From contig JACGWO010000012.1 of assembly GCA_034509735.1 (NCBI GenBank), positions 27,247,188 to 27,311,187 of the forward strand: a stretch of 64,000 nt of DNA. Direction: 5' to 3'. The DNA is from Sesamum alatum. Lineage: Eukaryota > Streptophyta > Magnoliopsida > Lamiales > Pedaliaceae. The translations under genes and the position numbers were made by a program. Positions 23,216 through 38,000 of this stretch are shown piece after piece; the stretch's first letter is position 1, and every line of letters begins with the position of its first letter. The notes below the pieces were generated by a model. It had not been told where the DNA came from. It saw only the letters and a program-made list of their open reading frames with translations, and did no database searches.

Positions 23216-26068
23216 TTGATAATATTGACCTCAGTCACTACTGTTTTCCACAGTTCCCAAAATTCACCCCCAAAAGAGAAAGAGAGGAAATATGAATGGG
23301 AGCCAAAACCCAAACCCACACACACACTCTCACTCACACAGCTGAAGAAGGGTAGAGGAGAAATTGAAATCCAAAGAAAAGTGAAAAATTTCTTTCAACT
23401 GCATGCAGAAAAGCGAAAGACTTCAACAGTAACTTCTAAAACCCCTTTCTCTCTCTCTCTCTGTCTAGCCATAAAACTTCAAGAATTTGAGGACAAATTG
23501 CCTGAAAAGGGGTTTGATTTTTTCTCGTCCCGGCTTTGTTTGAAGCGCAGGCGCTTTGAATTTGGAGTCGCATTTGGAAGAGGGCTTCTTGGGTTTGCTG
23601 GGTTTTAGTCGCATTTTGCCGTTACGGGAATAGGTAGAATTTCCACATTTGCTCATGTTTTTGCAAGTACATGTTGTCATTGGTGATGTTTATGTTTATG
23701 GGTTTGTGTAAGTTGTTTTTTTTTAGTTAATTTGTTAGTAGATTGTTGGGTTTTTGGAGTTCTTTAAACTTTCTTCAATTTTTTTTTTTTTTTGGAAAGT
23801 TTGTGTTTCGTTCTTCATGGAAGTTGAGAATGATTTTCAACTCGCCTTCTCTTTTTGTGCAATATTCTTGAAATGTAAATAGTTTCGTCTACTTGCATGT
23901 GGGTTTCTTTATATTTGCAGTCGACTGAACAATGTTAACGATTTCTTGTACTGCAGTCAACTCTTGTCTCACTTATTCTTGAATGTGAAGAAATATTTGA
24001 GAACTTTAATTTGCATATATTTTTAAGATGCGAATTGGGTTGTGTATGTGTGTGTATAACTATATATTTCTCTAATTCGATCAGTTGTTTTGCTCCAGTG
24101 ATTTTCTTTTATTTAGGTTTTTGTTTTCTCCTTCACTTCTCTTATACCCTCTGTAACCTTTGGAGCTTTTCCAGGTATACTCTGATTTGAAGTGTATTCT
24201 GGTTGTGTTTTTCTGTATAACATCAAAATTTTATTTTTAGATTTGTTAAATTTTTCGTTGCAACTTTCTCTTCTGTCCTATTTTATGTGTATTTTTCAGT
24301 TCTTGTCATTACTGAATTTGTGCGTGTGCGAAATGTGCAATTGTACATTTAATTTCCTGTTTATTTCATTTAGGCGTTGACTGTCCCCCTGTGAGTTGTA
24401 TTTGTTTAGGTCCTTTTCTTTTTCTTTTTTGCTGTTGAGCTAATGAGATGCTAAGTGGTTGGTAACTGTATGAATCTTTGCTGAGCAATGTTGGTGGATG
24501 CTGTAAATCGTGTGTCGACCCGCTGGAGTTTCCTAATTTGGGACTGAGGACAAATATTCGTGACAACTCTGTATTAGCTGCAAATTGAACCCCCTTTTCA
24601 ACTCATTTCTTGACGGAGAAAGTTTCAACCATGCTGTTTCATTGGGTCGTCTGAATATTGTGTGCTGTTTAGTGGAAAAGAGCTATGAATATTTTACCTT
24701 GCTTTGATTTCTCACCTGTTTGGTGAATACTACATTTGGTTTCCAGAGAATTTGAGAGAAGAAAAATTGTAGTTCTCCACCTACTTTGAGCATGCGGTAT
24801 ACTATCTTCTTGTCATTCTTGTCCAAATACTGATGTTAGCTTCAGAGGTTCTTGTTGCTTGGTTACCACATGTTAATTTCCTGTCTTGCTTATGTCGTTT
24901 ATTTCGTGCATTGCCTGTAATTAAAATGTAATCCTTGGTGTTCTTACTCTCCCTGCCATAGGTGCTGAAAGTTGGACTGGAGAAGTTGGCTTCTGACATG
25001 CTGAGGTAACATTTCCAATACGTGGTTTCCTGTGTTTGTGTTCCCATTTTGAATTACTATTACATATTAATTATGTAATTATTGCTAGTTACATTTGCAA
25101 CAAAGTTTGATACACTTGAGGGTGTGGTTGTCATGAAGTACTGAGATGATGTACTTGGCCTGATTAGATACTTATTCCTTAGCCAAGAAACGGTTTCAAG
25201 ATATAACTGACAACCTTGAGAAGATGTATCATTATTTGAGTTTTCTTCTTCTTTGCCCTTTTCCTTTCCGCATTGTTCAGTGGCGATTCTCTGTATAATA
25301 TATTGAGTCAATATAGTTGAAAAGCACTGAGACTCACTACTCACTTCATAAACATGCTGATTCCTGATTGGACCTACGCTGTTTTCCGCACTCAACTTCT
25401 ATCTGCATCCATTCAGCCAAATCCTTACTTACCGAATGTAATGTTTATCTCAACTGTTTCTCTTCGATCAGATTCACTCTCCACCTGGAGCTTTTTTTGA
25501 TTCTTTCTGTTTGGCTTGGGCATAGTTTTTGCCTTTTGAGGCTAAATCTTCTCAATATTGAATTAAGATTTGCTTGGTACATGATGCATGTTTGTTATTC
25601 TTTTGGTATTTTCAAGTGGCTTATTTCTGCATTTTTTAAATATTGAGATAATCTTAAAATGAGATGTGTATAATTATAAATGTTAATAAAATTACTATAT
25701 GTTTTGGTCAAATAGCATCTGGGGGCCAAATAAGGGTTATTAAGGTCATGTACATTCTTTCTGCTTTATTCTTGTGGCAGAACTATGTGACTTTCATACT
25801 TAATCTCATTAGATCCATGATTCCATCATCTTATGTTCTGAACAAGTGATGGACAGGATAAGTAATTGTATGAACCAAGACTGAAGACACGGATCATTGC
25901 TTAATTTTGGTACATTCTTATGTGCCTATGTTTTTATGCTTAAAGGTTAAAACTAGGTTTATACTGCACAAAAGCCATGCATTTTGAACTCTTTCCATAT
26001 TGTTGCATAATTTCATTATAATTGATTCCGGAATATATTTTATCTTCATATTTCAGGTGTTGAAGGAA
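23216..26068 (+). promoter_or_regulatory. Probable NRPE1 5' leader with introns
   Basis: Upstream of the NRPE1 start lies a stretch typical of a plant leader: CA and CT/GA-rich runs (23318-23340, 23448-23462), then T-rich intron-like sequence. A small candidate non-coding exon at 24962-25005 is bounded by CCATAG and CTGAG/gtaaca. The acceptor TTTCAG at 26051-26056 precedes GTGTTGAAGGAA and the ATG at 26069. Exact transcription start and donors are not determinable here. About 180 bases of it (23571-23755) are duplicated at 18067-18245. Confidence 0.45.
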
Positions 26069-29000
26069 ATGGAAGACTCTTCAGCACCCACAATTTTTGA
26101 GGCGAAAATAAAAGGAATAAGATTTGGTTTGGCAACTCGTCAAGAAATTGTAAGTAAATAGTTTCACTTAACTCCCAGCCTTTGATTTTTTATACTATCT
26201 TGATTTCTTCTTCTTCTTCTTCTTGATTTATTATCTTTTAAAACATTGAACAATTTGGTTACCTGCCACACTCGGAAAAAGGACTTCTGATGGCTCTAGT
26301 CTGCAATATTCTGTCTTTAGACTCTTTTCTTGGTGTATGATGATAGAGAGCAGTACTTCTTCCTTATTTTAAATCTGACAATTGTTTTTGATGAATCATG
26401 AATGTTATGGTAGTCGGTAGACATACGAAACCTAAAAATTCAAGAAAATTCTAGTTCAAGTGAGGATATAGTTTACCCCATAGATTGCCATTATGATTGT
26501 GCCGTTTCTGATTTGGTTGGAGAATATTTGATTGTCTACCTATCTCTTGATTAGTGCAAAGCCTCAATTAGTGACTGCCCTATCAGCCATGCTAGTCAAC
26601 TTTCCAACCCTTTTCTCGGCCTGCCTCTTGAAACTGGCAAATGTGAATCCTGCGGTACGGGTGAGGCTGGGCAATGTGAAGGTATGAAAATCTATTCTCA
26701 TGCTTTATACTTATGAGAAAGAGAAGATATATATACTCTATAACAATAGCTACTTCACGTAGTTTTGAACAAGTGCAGTTTCGTTTAACGTATCCTTTTC
26801 CTGCTAATTCAGGCATTTTGGATATATTTGAATTACCAACTCCAATATACCACCTGACCATGTTGCTGAGCTGAAAAGAATGTTGAGTTTGTTGTGCTTG
26901 AAGTGTTTGAAGTTTAAAAATAGGAAGGTATTATATCCCATGACATACTTTGTTTTGGTTTGAAACTCAATTGGTTCTTGAGAAGTTTTGTTCTAACTAG
27001 ATAATGCTTTTAATTCAGGTGAAGAATATTGGTGTTATGGAAAGAGTGCTATCCTCATGCTGTGAGGTATGTTTTTGTATGGCCTTGTGTTTTAATCTTG
27101 TCCACGTAGGACTATCATGCATATAAGGACAACTCTCTGTGGTCTTAGTGCAAACAATAATTAGTTTTACATTTTTCAGGAAGTTTAATTTCTTTCCCAA
27201 TATGGTCCAAGATTATGTTGAGTTAATGGTGTCATAAAATAAAAGAACTCTGATACAACTGCAGAATATACTGAAAACTACGAAGAGCAGATGGTAGGTA
27301 AATTGGGGCTTCATGAAGTTTTCCTATGTGTATAACTTTAGACTTTACTGTAAATATTGTAATCCAGAACTTGGGTAATCTAGGGTTAATTTATGACATA
27401 CATTTGTGTTATATATGGGTGCAACTAGTCTTCCTAGCCTTTTCCTGTCCTGAGAATATGGTTATTCCCACTTAATCTCATTTACATTTCAATTCTTGTG
27501 TAACTAGCAGGCTGTAACTTAAGTAATCTTTATGATAAGACGAAAATGCTTAACTATTAAGAATTGCTCATCTTGATTACCCTGGATTTATTTCTGCAAA
27601 TCCTAAAAATTTCATGTTCTATTCAGCACTAAATAATCATGAGGAATAATGGAGTTTGTGAATCTTGTATGCCCGTCATCTTCTATCTGAACATAGAGAA
27701 GCATTACCAGTGGGTCAGATATCACTTCAATAACCAGTAAATAATGGAAGTAATCACAATGACTGAGGCAAGTACCAGGCCTGTTCTCCACACACATGTT
27801 CTCATTGGATCTAATCTTCCTTCTTTCTCCTTTTTCTTGCCTGGTGATTTGCTTTCCAAAGGGCAAGTAAACATTATAGTTTGGTCCAACTGTCGCTCTG
27901 TTGAAGAATGCGTGTACTTTTCAGTTTCTAGGATACTTTAGGGGTCTCAATGTGAAGATTCAATCAGTTCTGAAAATTTGGCTAGTTCAGCTAACTGAAA
28001 TATTGTAGGCAATGAAGTTTATGAACTACTTTTAAAACAAACTTATAGCATGCTTCCGTTTTAACTTTGAAAAACTAGTTGTTATATCTGTGGAGGATAT
28101 CTGTGGTCATCTTAGTTAAGCTTCTGGTTGACTGTTTTACTATTATGGACATTTGATACTATCCATTGTAAGCTGTATGCTTCTGACTGTAGTCAGTGCT
28201 CTTTTATATGTTGTTGTAGTCTGCTTCGTAATTTCACTTTGAGCACTCTATGCCTTTTATTATGTCTTTTCTCATTTGTTGGAGATTCCTTTAGAAGGCC
28301 TGTCTCAATTTTCAAAATTTCAAGTGAAGTTTGTGGAAGAGTGTTTTTCTATTTGGACCATGACATATTCCTTTCCATACTGGCCTTTTTTGTCGAACCT
28401 GAGCAGTTATAGTTTGATGCTTGAATATTGAAGGCCTTGGATTTTCTGTTAAAGTTGAGCCCATAATATGTGTTAAATAGGAAGAAACGAAAGGCCTCTA
28501 GATGAAATTAATCTAAATGTTGAGGCCACAATATGCTAGCTAAGTGAACAGATTTTAAAGTCAATCTTGTAGTAAATACAGTTTGCAAAAACATTTGGGA
28601 ACGAGAGAATGAAAACTTTAGCTAAAACTATTATTGTCCTCAAGTGTTTACTCGTATGCAGGAGACCACACAAATCTCAATCCATGAAGCCAAGACTTCT
28701 GATGGGGCTTACTATTTGGAGTTGAAAGTACCATCAAGATCAAGACTTCAAGAAGGGTTCTGGTATTTCTTGGAAAAATACGGATTTCGTTATGGAGATA
28801 TGTATTCTCGACCGTTACTTCCTTCTGAGGTTCTGCTTAGCACACTCCTTTATCTCACCTTGACACTTAGTGTGCTATGTTTTTAATGAATTCTTGAAAT
28901 GAGTTTTTTGACGTCTCTTCTCTGCTTTTTTCGTAATTGCATTTGTAAGCTAGTTATATGGTGTGGAGCTGTCATTTATTAGCTTTTTGATTGTCGAAGT

Positions 29001-32000
29001 CCCATTATTTGTATCAATTTGGATTTTGGTATTATAGCAACAGGGGCCAGTCTTTAAAAGGGCAAGGCATTAGGCGGGGCATATGCCCCAAGGTGAACTT
29101 TTAAATTTTATATTTTTAAAAATGAAAGTAACATTTAGAATTTTAAACCAAAAGTCAACATATTTAAGGAATAGTAGGAAAAAAGATTCTGAAGCAAATA
29201 TTGAGTAACATACTATGGATAAGAAGAAACTAAAAGTCGGAGCTTCTGGTGGATATATAAGCATAATAGTGAAATATTTTGTTATACAAACCATGAATTG
29301 TTTTCTTAGAAGGATCCATCACAAAAGAAATTGTAGTTTTTTTGTCATTCTTTCACCAAAATAGAAATTTGATAATACGAGGCAAAAATAATTAGACAAA
29401 AATAAGAAGTTATAGGTAGATAACTAGCCTGAAAGAGAATAAATCCTTCTAAATCAACATGAAACTAGAGAATTGTTATGTGCCAAAAAGTTGGAGAAGA
29501 GTAGGAGGAACAAAATTGTACAAAAGAGTCTGTTTATTAATTATTTCATCTTGATTTAGTGAATTTGATTAAGCCTTTCCTAAGGTGAAAAAATTAGTTC
29601 TTTTCGGGTTCCTTTAGAGCAAGGCCCTAGTGACTTGAGGGGGTTTGGATTGCAAAGGCATAGGCCAAGCCGGATCGCAAAGCATCCGAGCCGCCCCAAA
29701 TGCCTGCAGCCTTGCCGCATGTTTTGAGAATTGTGCCATCGGGAAAATGCAATTGTGAAGTCTAGCACGTGAGATCCAAGTCAGGACCACTTGTTTGGCT
29801 TGACTTTGATTCCACGTTGAAGGACCACCTTTAAAATATTGAGAGAAGAACATTTAACTTTTTGTTGGTTTGTTTTCATTCTCAGTTTTCAATTCCAAGT
29901 ATTTTCAAGTGAGTTTTTTTGTTTTGAATTGGGTTTGCGTGAGATATAGAAAATGTTTGGTTTGGTATGTTTTGTGATAGTTTCTTACGAAAATATGTGA
30001 TAGAATGAAAATATGATTGGATTAAGATGTTTTGTGATAGTTTTTTTTTTTGATGAAGAAATGTGATAGAATGAAAATATGATTGGATTAAGATGCTTTG
30101 TGATAGTATTATTGTACGAAAAAATGTGATAGAATAAAAATGTGTTTGGATTAGCATGTTCTACAATAACTTTTTTTGTACTAGAAGACATGATGTTTTG
30201 TGATAGTTTTTTGCACGAAAAGATGTAATATAACAGATTTGTTGGAGTTTATGGTCGTATACCACGGCAAATGGCCAAAATTGGAAACTGGCCTTTGAAA
30301 TGAAACCAAACAAGGTTTAATATTTAGTCTCTAACAGTCTAATTTGGTTTTGCACTTACAAATACATGTAAAATGAGATCCCCTCTACTTATTTTCTTTG
30401 GCTTGCAATATTCTGTCACAGTCTAGGACAATCTTTTTCTTTCCCTTTGAATGAAATTGTTGAAGTTCAGATGTGTGACATGTTATCTTTTACTTTTTAG
30501 ATATGCAAAATCCTTAAGCAGCAGCATTGTGAAGCTAATCCTTTTTGTTGCCTTTTCTTGTCATAAATAAGGTGATGGCAATATTAAGAAAAATTCCCAG
30601 GAAACCAGAGAAAGCTTCTGCGAAAGGTTACTTCCCTCAAGATGGATATATCCTCCAGCACTTACCAGTTCCTCCAAACTGTTTGTCCGTGCCTGATATT
30701 TCCGATGGAATCAGTACAATGTCTACGGTTAGACATGTTCATCAGATTTAGTTCCCTTCTTGAACCCTTTTGTCTTATCAACCTGCTCTCTGATTGTCAT
30801 CTTATTGATGTACAGGATTATTCTATAACATTGCTTAAGAAGGTGTTGAGACAAGTAGAAATCATAAAAAATTCAAGGTCTGGGAAGCCAAATTTTGAAT
30901 CTCATGAGATTGAAGCCAATGATTTACAAGCAGCTGTGGCACAGTATCTTCAATTTAGGGGCACCGGCAAGGTACTTCTGCCTTTTGTATGCTTCATTTG
31001 TTTCCCATGGAAGATTCGGGAGTTTATACTTTTCTATTGTCGTCTAGGCTGTGTATTTGTTATGATTAGCACCCTTTCTATCTTTGTAAGATTTTTAACT
31101 CTTGCTAAATTTATGTGGTTACCGCATGGTGCACGTCACAACGAATCACCTGGTGATTGATGATACTGCCTTTTTGTTTGGCTCACTTCCTTGCTCTTTG
31201 TAGCATGTTTTGTTTTTGGGCTTTCTGTATCTTGACTGAGTTCTTCTATTTTCTGAGAGGTTGCTCATGTGCCTCTCCTTGTGATGATAAACAGACCAAC
31301 CTTGTGCCTAATGTTCTGTCGTTTCATGATTATACTGTTACGACTTGGTTGATGTAAATGTTATCCAGACAATGACATTTTGCTGTGTGTCTATGTTGCT
31401 CTTCAATTCTAACTTCCTTTATTAGGCATCTCGTGATGTGGATACTCGTTTTGGAGTCAATAAAGAAATAAATGCGTCATCTACCAAAGCCTGGCTGGAG
31501 AAGATGAAAACTCTGTTTATTAGGAAGGGGTCTGGGTTTTCTTCACGCAGCGTGATAACAGGCGATCCCTTTAAAGGAGTGTCTGAGATTGGCTTGCCAT
31601 TTGAAATAGCCCAAAAGATAACATTTGAGGAACGTGTAAATCAGCACAACATGCAGTTTTTACAGAAGCTAGTGGATGAAAAGCTCTGCTTGACGTACAG
31701 GGATGGGCTGTCCACATATTCCCTGAGAGAAGGTTCAAAAGGGCATACATTTCTGAGGCCTGGTCAGGTTGTGCATCGGAGGATAATGGATGGGGATATT
31801 GTGTTCATCAATAGACCACCGACTACTCACAAACATTCCCTACAAGCCTTGTCAGTATACGTTCATGACGATCATACAGTTAAGATCAATCCCCTCATTT
31901 GTGGGCCGCTTAGTGCTGATTTTGATGGGGATTGTATCCATTTGTTCTATCCACAGTCTCTTGAAGCTAAAGCAGAGGTAGTGGAGCTTTTCTCTGTGGA

Positions 32001-35000
32001 GAAACAGCTACTTAGCTCCCATACTGGGAACTTCAACTTGCAGCTGGCAACTGACTCTCTTCTGTCACTCAAAATCCTTCTCAGAAAGTATTTTTTGAAC
32101 AGAGCAGCAGCACAGCAACTGGCTATGTTTGTGCCCAGTGTGCTGCCCAAACCTGCAGTGGTGAAGTCTGACAGTGGCGCTCTTTGGACTGCACCGCAGA
32201 TCTTGCAGACAACTTTACCTTCTTCCTTTGATTGTTCTGGGGAGAGACATACAATTTCCAAAAGTGAGATATTAAGCCTAGAATTTAACAGGGATGTGAT
32301 GGGATCCATTCTCAATGACACAGTCACCTCACTTTTCTTCTTGAAGGGCCCAAAGGAGGTTTTGAGGTTCTTTAATTCTATACAACCTTTATTGATGGAA
32401 AGTCTTTACTCACAAGGCTTCAGTGTTAGTTTGAGAGATTTCTTTCTACCCCGGGATGTTCTGGAGAGTATCCAAGAAAATATTCAGAAGATTTCTCCAC
32501 TGCTGTATCATTTGCGTGCTTCTTATAGTGAATCAATTGCTTTGCAGTTGGACAGTTACTTGCGCAGTATGAAAACTCCGGTTACTAATTTCGTGCTTAA
32601 GTCTTCTGCAATTGGCCACCTAATAGATACAAAAAGTGAATCTGCTCTCAGCAAGGTGGTTCAGCAAATTGGTTTCTTGGGGATGCAAATATCGGACAAG
32701 GGGAAGTTCTATACTGAGATGTTGGTCAAGGACATGTCATCTCTCTTCCAAAAGAAGTATCCTTCTTGTGATGATTATCCCACTGAAGAATTTGGCTTGG
32801 TTGGTAGACCTCTCTTTCGAGGATTGGACCCATATCAGGAAATGGTTCATTCAATCTCAAGCAGAGAAGTAATTGTCCGCTCAACCCGAGGATTAACTGA
32901 ACCTGGGACATTATTCAAGAATTTGATGGCCATCCTTAGAGATGTTGTGATATGTTATGATGGTACTGTGAGAAATATGTGTAGCAATTCAATCATTCAA
33001 TTTGAATATGGAGTTAGCAGTGCCAATATTGCGAGTGAGTTTTGTGCTGGTGATCCTGTTGGAGTCTTAGCTGCAACTGCCATGTCCAATCCTGCATACA
33101 AGGCTGTGCTGGATTCTTCTCCAAGTAGCAACTCGTCCTGGGAAATGATGAAGGTAATTAACATTTTTAATAAAACGTTTTGCTTCCTACATGTCTTATG
33201 CTACTTGTGACCAAAATTCCTTATAAAGCTACATTTCTGTTTGAACTCAGGAGATACTGCTTTGTGGAGTCAGCTTTAAAAATGATATTTCTGACCGCCG
33301 GGTAATTCTGTACCTAAATAGTTGTGATTGTGGTAGAAAGCATTGCCAGGAGACTGCTGCACTCATAGTCAAGAATCAGTTGAAGAAAGTCAGTCTGAAG
33401 GATACAGCAATTGAGTTCCTCATTGAGTATGTCTTCCCTCCCCTTGTTTATAATTTTCTGAAGTAATAGCACAACCTAACATCATCAGTATCTGCCTTGT
33501 GATTAATTAACATTTTTGTTGAGAATTCTCTCATATCAGTTAATTGGCTTTGACCTCTTTGTTGATGTTAGTGTCATCCATTTCCTACATGTGGCTCCTA
33601 TCTTGGCTGTGGCACCCACATTGTGTTCTCTGGTCACTTTCATGAAATGCATAGTTCTTGAATTAGGTAAAGGGGATGGGGTCTGGGAAAAATGAATATA
33701 TTGGCCATTTCCTTACGATGTAAAACATTGTTACAAAAGTTGTTCTTTACATCTCCAAAATGTGGTTACTCATGCAGTATCAGAGTTTGTTTGTATCATC
33801 TCTTTGCACAGATATTTTCTTAATCCTAATCGCAGCGCAAAAATCCTCTTCTTTTCTATAACTGAAGGAGCATGAGACTGAATAATTTACAATTGAGAGT
33901 ACACGAACTCTGGGCTGGTCGGGTTGTTAGGTTCATTAGGGGGCTTAGATGAAGAGAAATCAAGTAACAGATTCTTCCATGTTTAAGTCGCATCGTATCC
34001 AGATGGAGTTGATTTTCACACTGATTTTTTGGCCTTACAGACTATATAATCAATGCAGTGTTCCTTGTATATTGATCATTTGAATAGTGGCTCCAAACAC
34101 AGTATTATGCCTTTGAGAAGAGGATCTAATAGGTACATGACATAAATTGATTTTCTTGCTTTCTTGTTACAGATATAGATCTCAAATGGCACATGAGAGT
34201 TCTGAGATCGATCCTGGCCTTGTTGGCCATATTCATCTGAACAAGGTCTTTTGTGTTTTCTTGAAGATATTTATTTTTTCTAAAGCATCCGCTGTCAAAA
34301 CTTTGTGGCTGATCTTTTGAATGTTGGTTACTGGTTGATTGAACAGACGCAGCTGATACAATCAAATATTAGCATGCATGGTATTCTTGAACAATGTCAA
34401 GAGACAATCAATCTGCATCAGAAGAAGAAAAAAGTTGGAAACCTGTTCAAAAAAATTGATTTATCGTTCAGGTAATTTTTGGTCGTTGGGCGTCCAAATC
34501 TTAATTTTGAGCACTCATCTAGGTTTAAATCATTGTTTAGTTCATGCTCTGCAATTTGATGTGCGAACCAAATGAACCCCTTAAAAATATCAATATGGCC
34601 TATTAGCACAAAGATGCAGTTAAAGTCCTGCTGTATGATTCAGGAAAGGGTTAACCTTGATCCCAATTTCCTGTATTTGCACAGTTCCGTAATTTCTGAA
34701 AGTGTAATATGGATGTTTTTTTCTTCATATTTATAATAACAATTATTGCCTTGTGCAAAGGATGGAAGAAGCATAATGCATATTTGAGACTAAGATGTAG
34801 TTTCTTGAATTACTTAAAATTTAAATATAGGTTATTGCTCATATATTAGAAAAGATATGAACTTGAATGTTTAGCAAGTATGTACGTTCGATAAAGATAT
34901 ACATTTACAATGCAAATATATGTTGAAGAATCATTTTATTTTTCTATTAACTGAATTCAAACTATCTTGTTCAGTTGGCTAAAACAAAATCATTTACATT

Positions 35001-38000
35001 CTTATGCAATTTACTTTGCAGTGAGTGTTGTTCCTTTTGCCCATCTTCGAAAAGCAAATGGACTGATGTTCCATGCATCCAGTTTTCTTGGCAAGCACGT
35101 GGCGACCTTTTAGAGAGGGCTTCTGATATTCTTGCTGATACAGTTTGCCCAGTCCTTTTACAGACAATCATTAAAGGTGTTACATATAGTTGCTTGCTTA
35201 TATTGGAACTTCAGAATACTTTTAGCTTATTTGTTTCTTTTTGCTATTTAATTTAAATTAATATATGTATTTATGAAGGATACTACTGTGGATTCTCTGC
35301 TCTGAGACTAAATGTAATCATGTTAAACATGTCATAACTTTGTACAGGTGATCCTAGAGTTTCAACCGCAAATATAATTTGGATAAGTCCTGACACAGCC
35401 ACCTGGATCAGGAGTCCATGCAAGAGCCCAGAGGGTGAATTGGCTCTAGATATTATCCTTGAAAAAGAAGCTGTCAGAAAGAGTGGAGATGCATGGAGGG
35501 TACTGATGGATTCTTGCCTTCCAGTAATCGATTTGATTGATACACGGCGTTCTATCCCGTATGCTATAAAACAAGTACAAGAACTGCTGGGTATTTCTTG
35601 TGCATTTGAGCAGGCTGTTCAGGTATCATCCATCCATAGCCAATATAATATATGGTAACTGTTTTTTGGTGCTGGCATTTGTTCAGACCTCACCCCTCCT
35701 TCACATGCCTAATTATTGAGACAACCCCCCCCCCCGTCTCTCGGCATTTTCTTTACACATCGTGTTGATCTAACACACTGATCAGCATATTTTAGTAGGC
35801 ATTCTCATTTTTAATATGGGTGTCTGCTTATGTCATTTTAGACATCAAAGCAGAAAATATTTGAACAACTTTGCTGGTTTTTTATGTTTCCCTTTCAAAT
35901 TATCTTGTTCTCATTAATATAGCTGTACATAGTACGTTCTGGTTTTGCTCTTAAAAGACATTACTCATAAAAAGCTGCATGGGAACATGTGAAGAAATGA
36001 GTCGAGCAAGTTAACATGTTGACTCAGCAATTTCTATCTTCTGATGTGAAGTTCATATGAAATGTTCTACATTTTAAGATTGCTGGTTTATTATACCTAC
36101 TACTAATGTGGCTGCTTTTCCTGGAGCAAAGACTAGAATTCTTAGTTCAGTGTAGCATCTCTCTGTCTGTTTCCTCTGGTGCGCTGGCTTATGTCTTGGT
36201 CTGTATGCTTTTTAGTTTTTAGGAATTAACAGTTAGCAAAGTCTTCTAATATTTTTACTCTCTTCTGTGCAGCTATTGTAATAGGTTTTTCCTCTCTTTG
36301 TTTTGGTAGTAAATAATGAGAGGAAATATCATTTTAGAAACGCCTATTCTAGCAAGAGGGAAGACTTATCTCTACTCAGAACAAGGGAAACATATTCCTT
36401 GATGAAATAAACAGTGGACTCCAAGGATTCTGGAAATGGAATTAATGAATGGGGTTCCTTTCTGGTTCCTGTATTATGTATGCCATACAATTTGTGTATA
36501 CGATGGTTGTTTCTGCACATTGCGTTTTATTGTCTGACCATGAAGAACTCCATATTTCCCAACATTGCTCTTGACGAAACAAAATAACAGGAAGGGGAGG
36601 CCATCCCACTCTTGTCTTATTCCATGTGTTTGTAATGGAAAGACAATTCTATGTGAAACTATGTTCTTCCTTGAATTTTCTTCTTTTGAATGGCCATTTC
36701 ATGTTTCAATTGTAACCCTTGGGAGAAACTTGGCTTTAGTTACTTAATACATGTAAATGTTTTCTTGTTAGCCATGTAATTCTATTAATTACTTTTCCCC
36801 CCCCTCAATTTTTGAGAAGTGACTAACATTTTGTACTGTTATGTAGCGTTTGTCTACATCAGTGACAATGGTAACAAAAGGTGTGCTCAAAGATCATCTC
36901 CTTCTGTTGGGTAATAGCATGACATGTGCTGGAACTTTGATTGGTTTTAACGCCGGTGGTATCAAATCTTTGTCTAAATCACTTAGTGTTCAAGTACCAT
37001 TCATGAATGCGACATTGTTTGTAAGTAGCTTTACTCATTGCATGGTCTTATTGGGTGTCATTTTGCCTTCTAGTTAACTGTCCTATTAAAAGAATTTCTT
37101 TTCCTATTTTGCAGACCCCTAGAAAATGCTTTGAAAGAGCTGCTGAAAAGTGCCATGTCGATAATTTGTCAAGCATAGTGGGTTCTTGTGCCTGGGGCAA
37201 ACATGTATCGGTGGGTACTGGGTCGCCATTCGAGATTCTCTGGGATACAAGAAAGGTATTGGTGGCTGGAAATCTTCTTTCGACCTTTTCTTCTGATAAA
37301 TATACCGGGAGACTCATATTTTGTTATTTTCTTAGGCTGAGTTGAGTCCAGATAAGGAAATTGATATCTACAATTTCCTTCATCTGGTGAATAGCAGCTC
37401 GAAGCCAGAAGATATGGCCACTAGTTGCCTGGGTGCAGAAATTGAAGATCTAGACCAGGAAGATGATTTTATGGAATATGACCCGTCTCCTGTGCGAGAT
37501 CCTGGTCTAGATAAGCCCACTTTTGAAGATGGAATTGAATATGGGCTCAATGGAGGTGATAATGACAGCTTATCCAAGGAGGTAAAAAAATTCTTCTGGA
37601 AGTTAAGTTTATATTTGGTATCTCATGTTTAGCTATAGTGTATGAATACAAGTCGAGCAGGATGAGACACATTCCTCAAACGTTAATGTATTATTATCAT
37701 TTCCAGCATGGTAGCAGAGCTTACTGCTCAGATCTGTTTTGCTTTTATATGCAGATTATGATTTCATGATATTCATTCTATGCATACTTTTGTCATTGCT
37801 GTTTACGTGCATATTGCACATGGAGTCAGGCTGCTGCATGTGGTATTGGAGAAGAGTTTAACCTCCATTATTTAGTTGAAAATTCCAGTAAATCATCTCC
37901 TTCAACTAGAGGGGGAGTTTTTAAGTATTGTTGCCAATAATTGATTTAACCTTTTGCATCTTGTGGTATGTTCTTATGATTTGATTGGAAATATTTGCTC

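Noticed and set aside
23216..23608. A 130-codon open frame in the NRPE1 leader as a separate gene
   Set aside because: Low-complexity, without a recognisable motif, and in the expected leader position. It could at most be an upstream reading frame.
25368..25646. Hydrophobic open frame upstream of NRPE1
   Set aside because: It is T-rich intron sequence giving Leu/Phe-rich translation, with no homologous motif.
28128..28412. Possible exon between NRPE1 exons 4 and 5
   Set aside because: Exon 4 (ending SSCCE) joins directly and in phase to exon 5 (ETTQISIHEAKT), so no exon is needed here.
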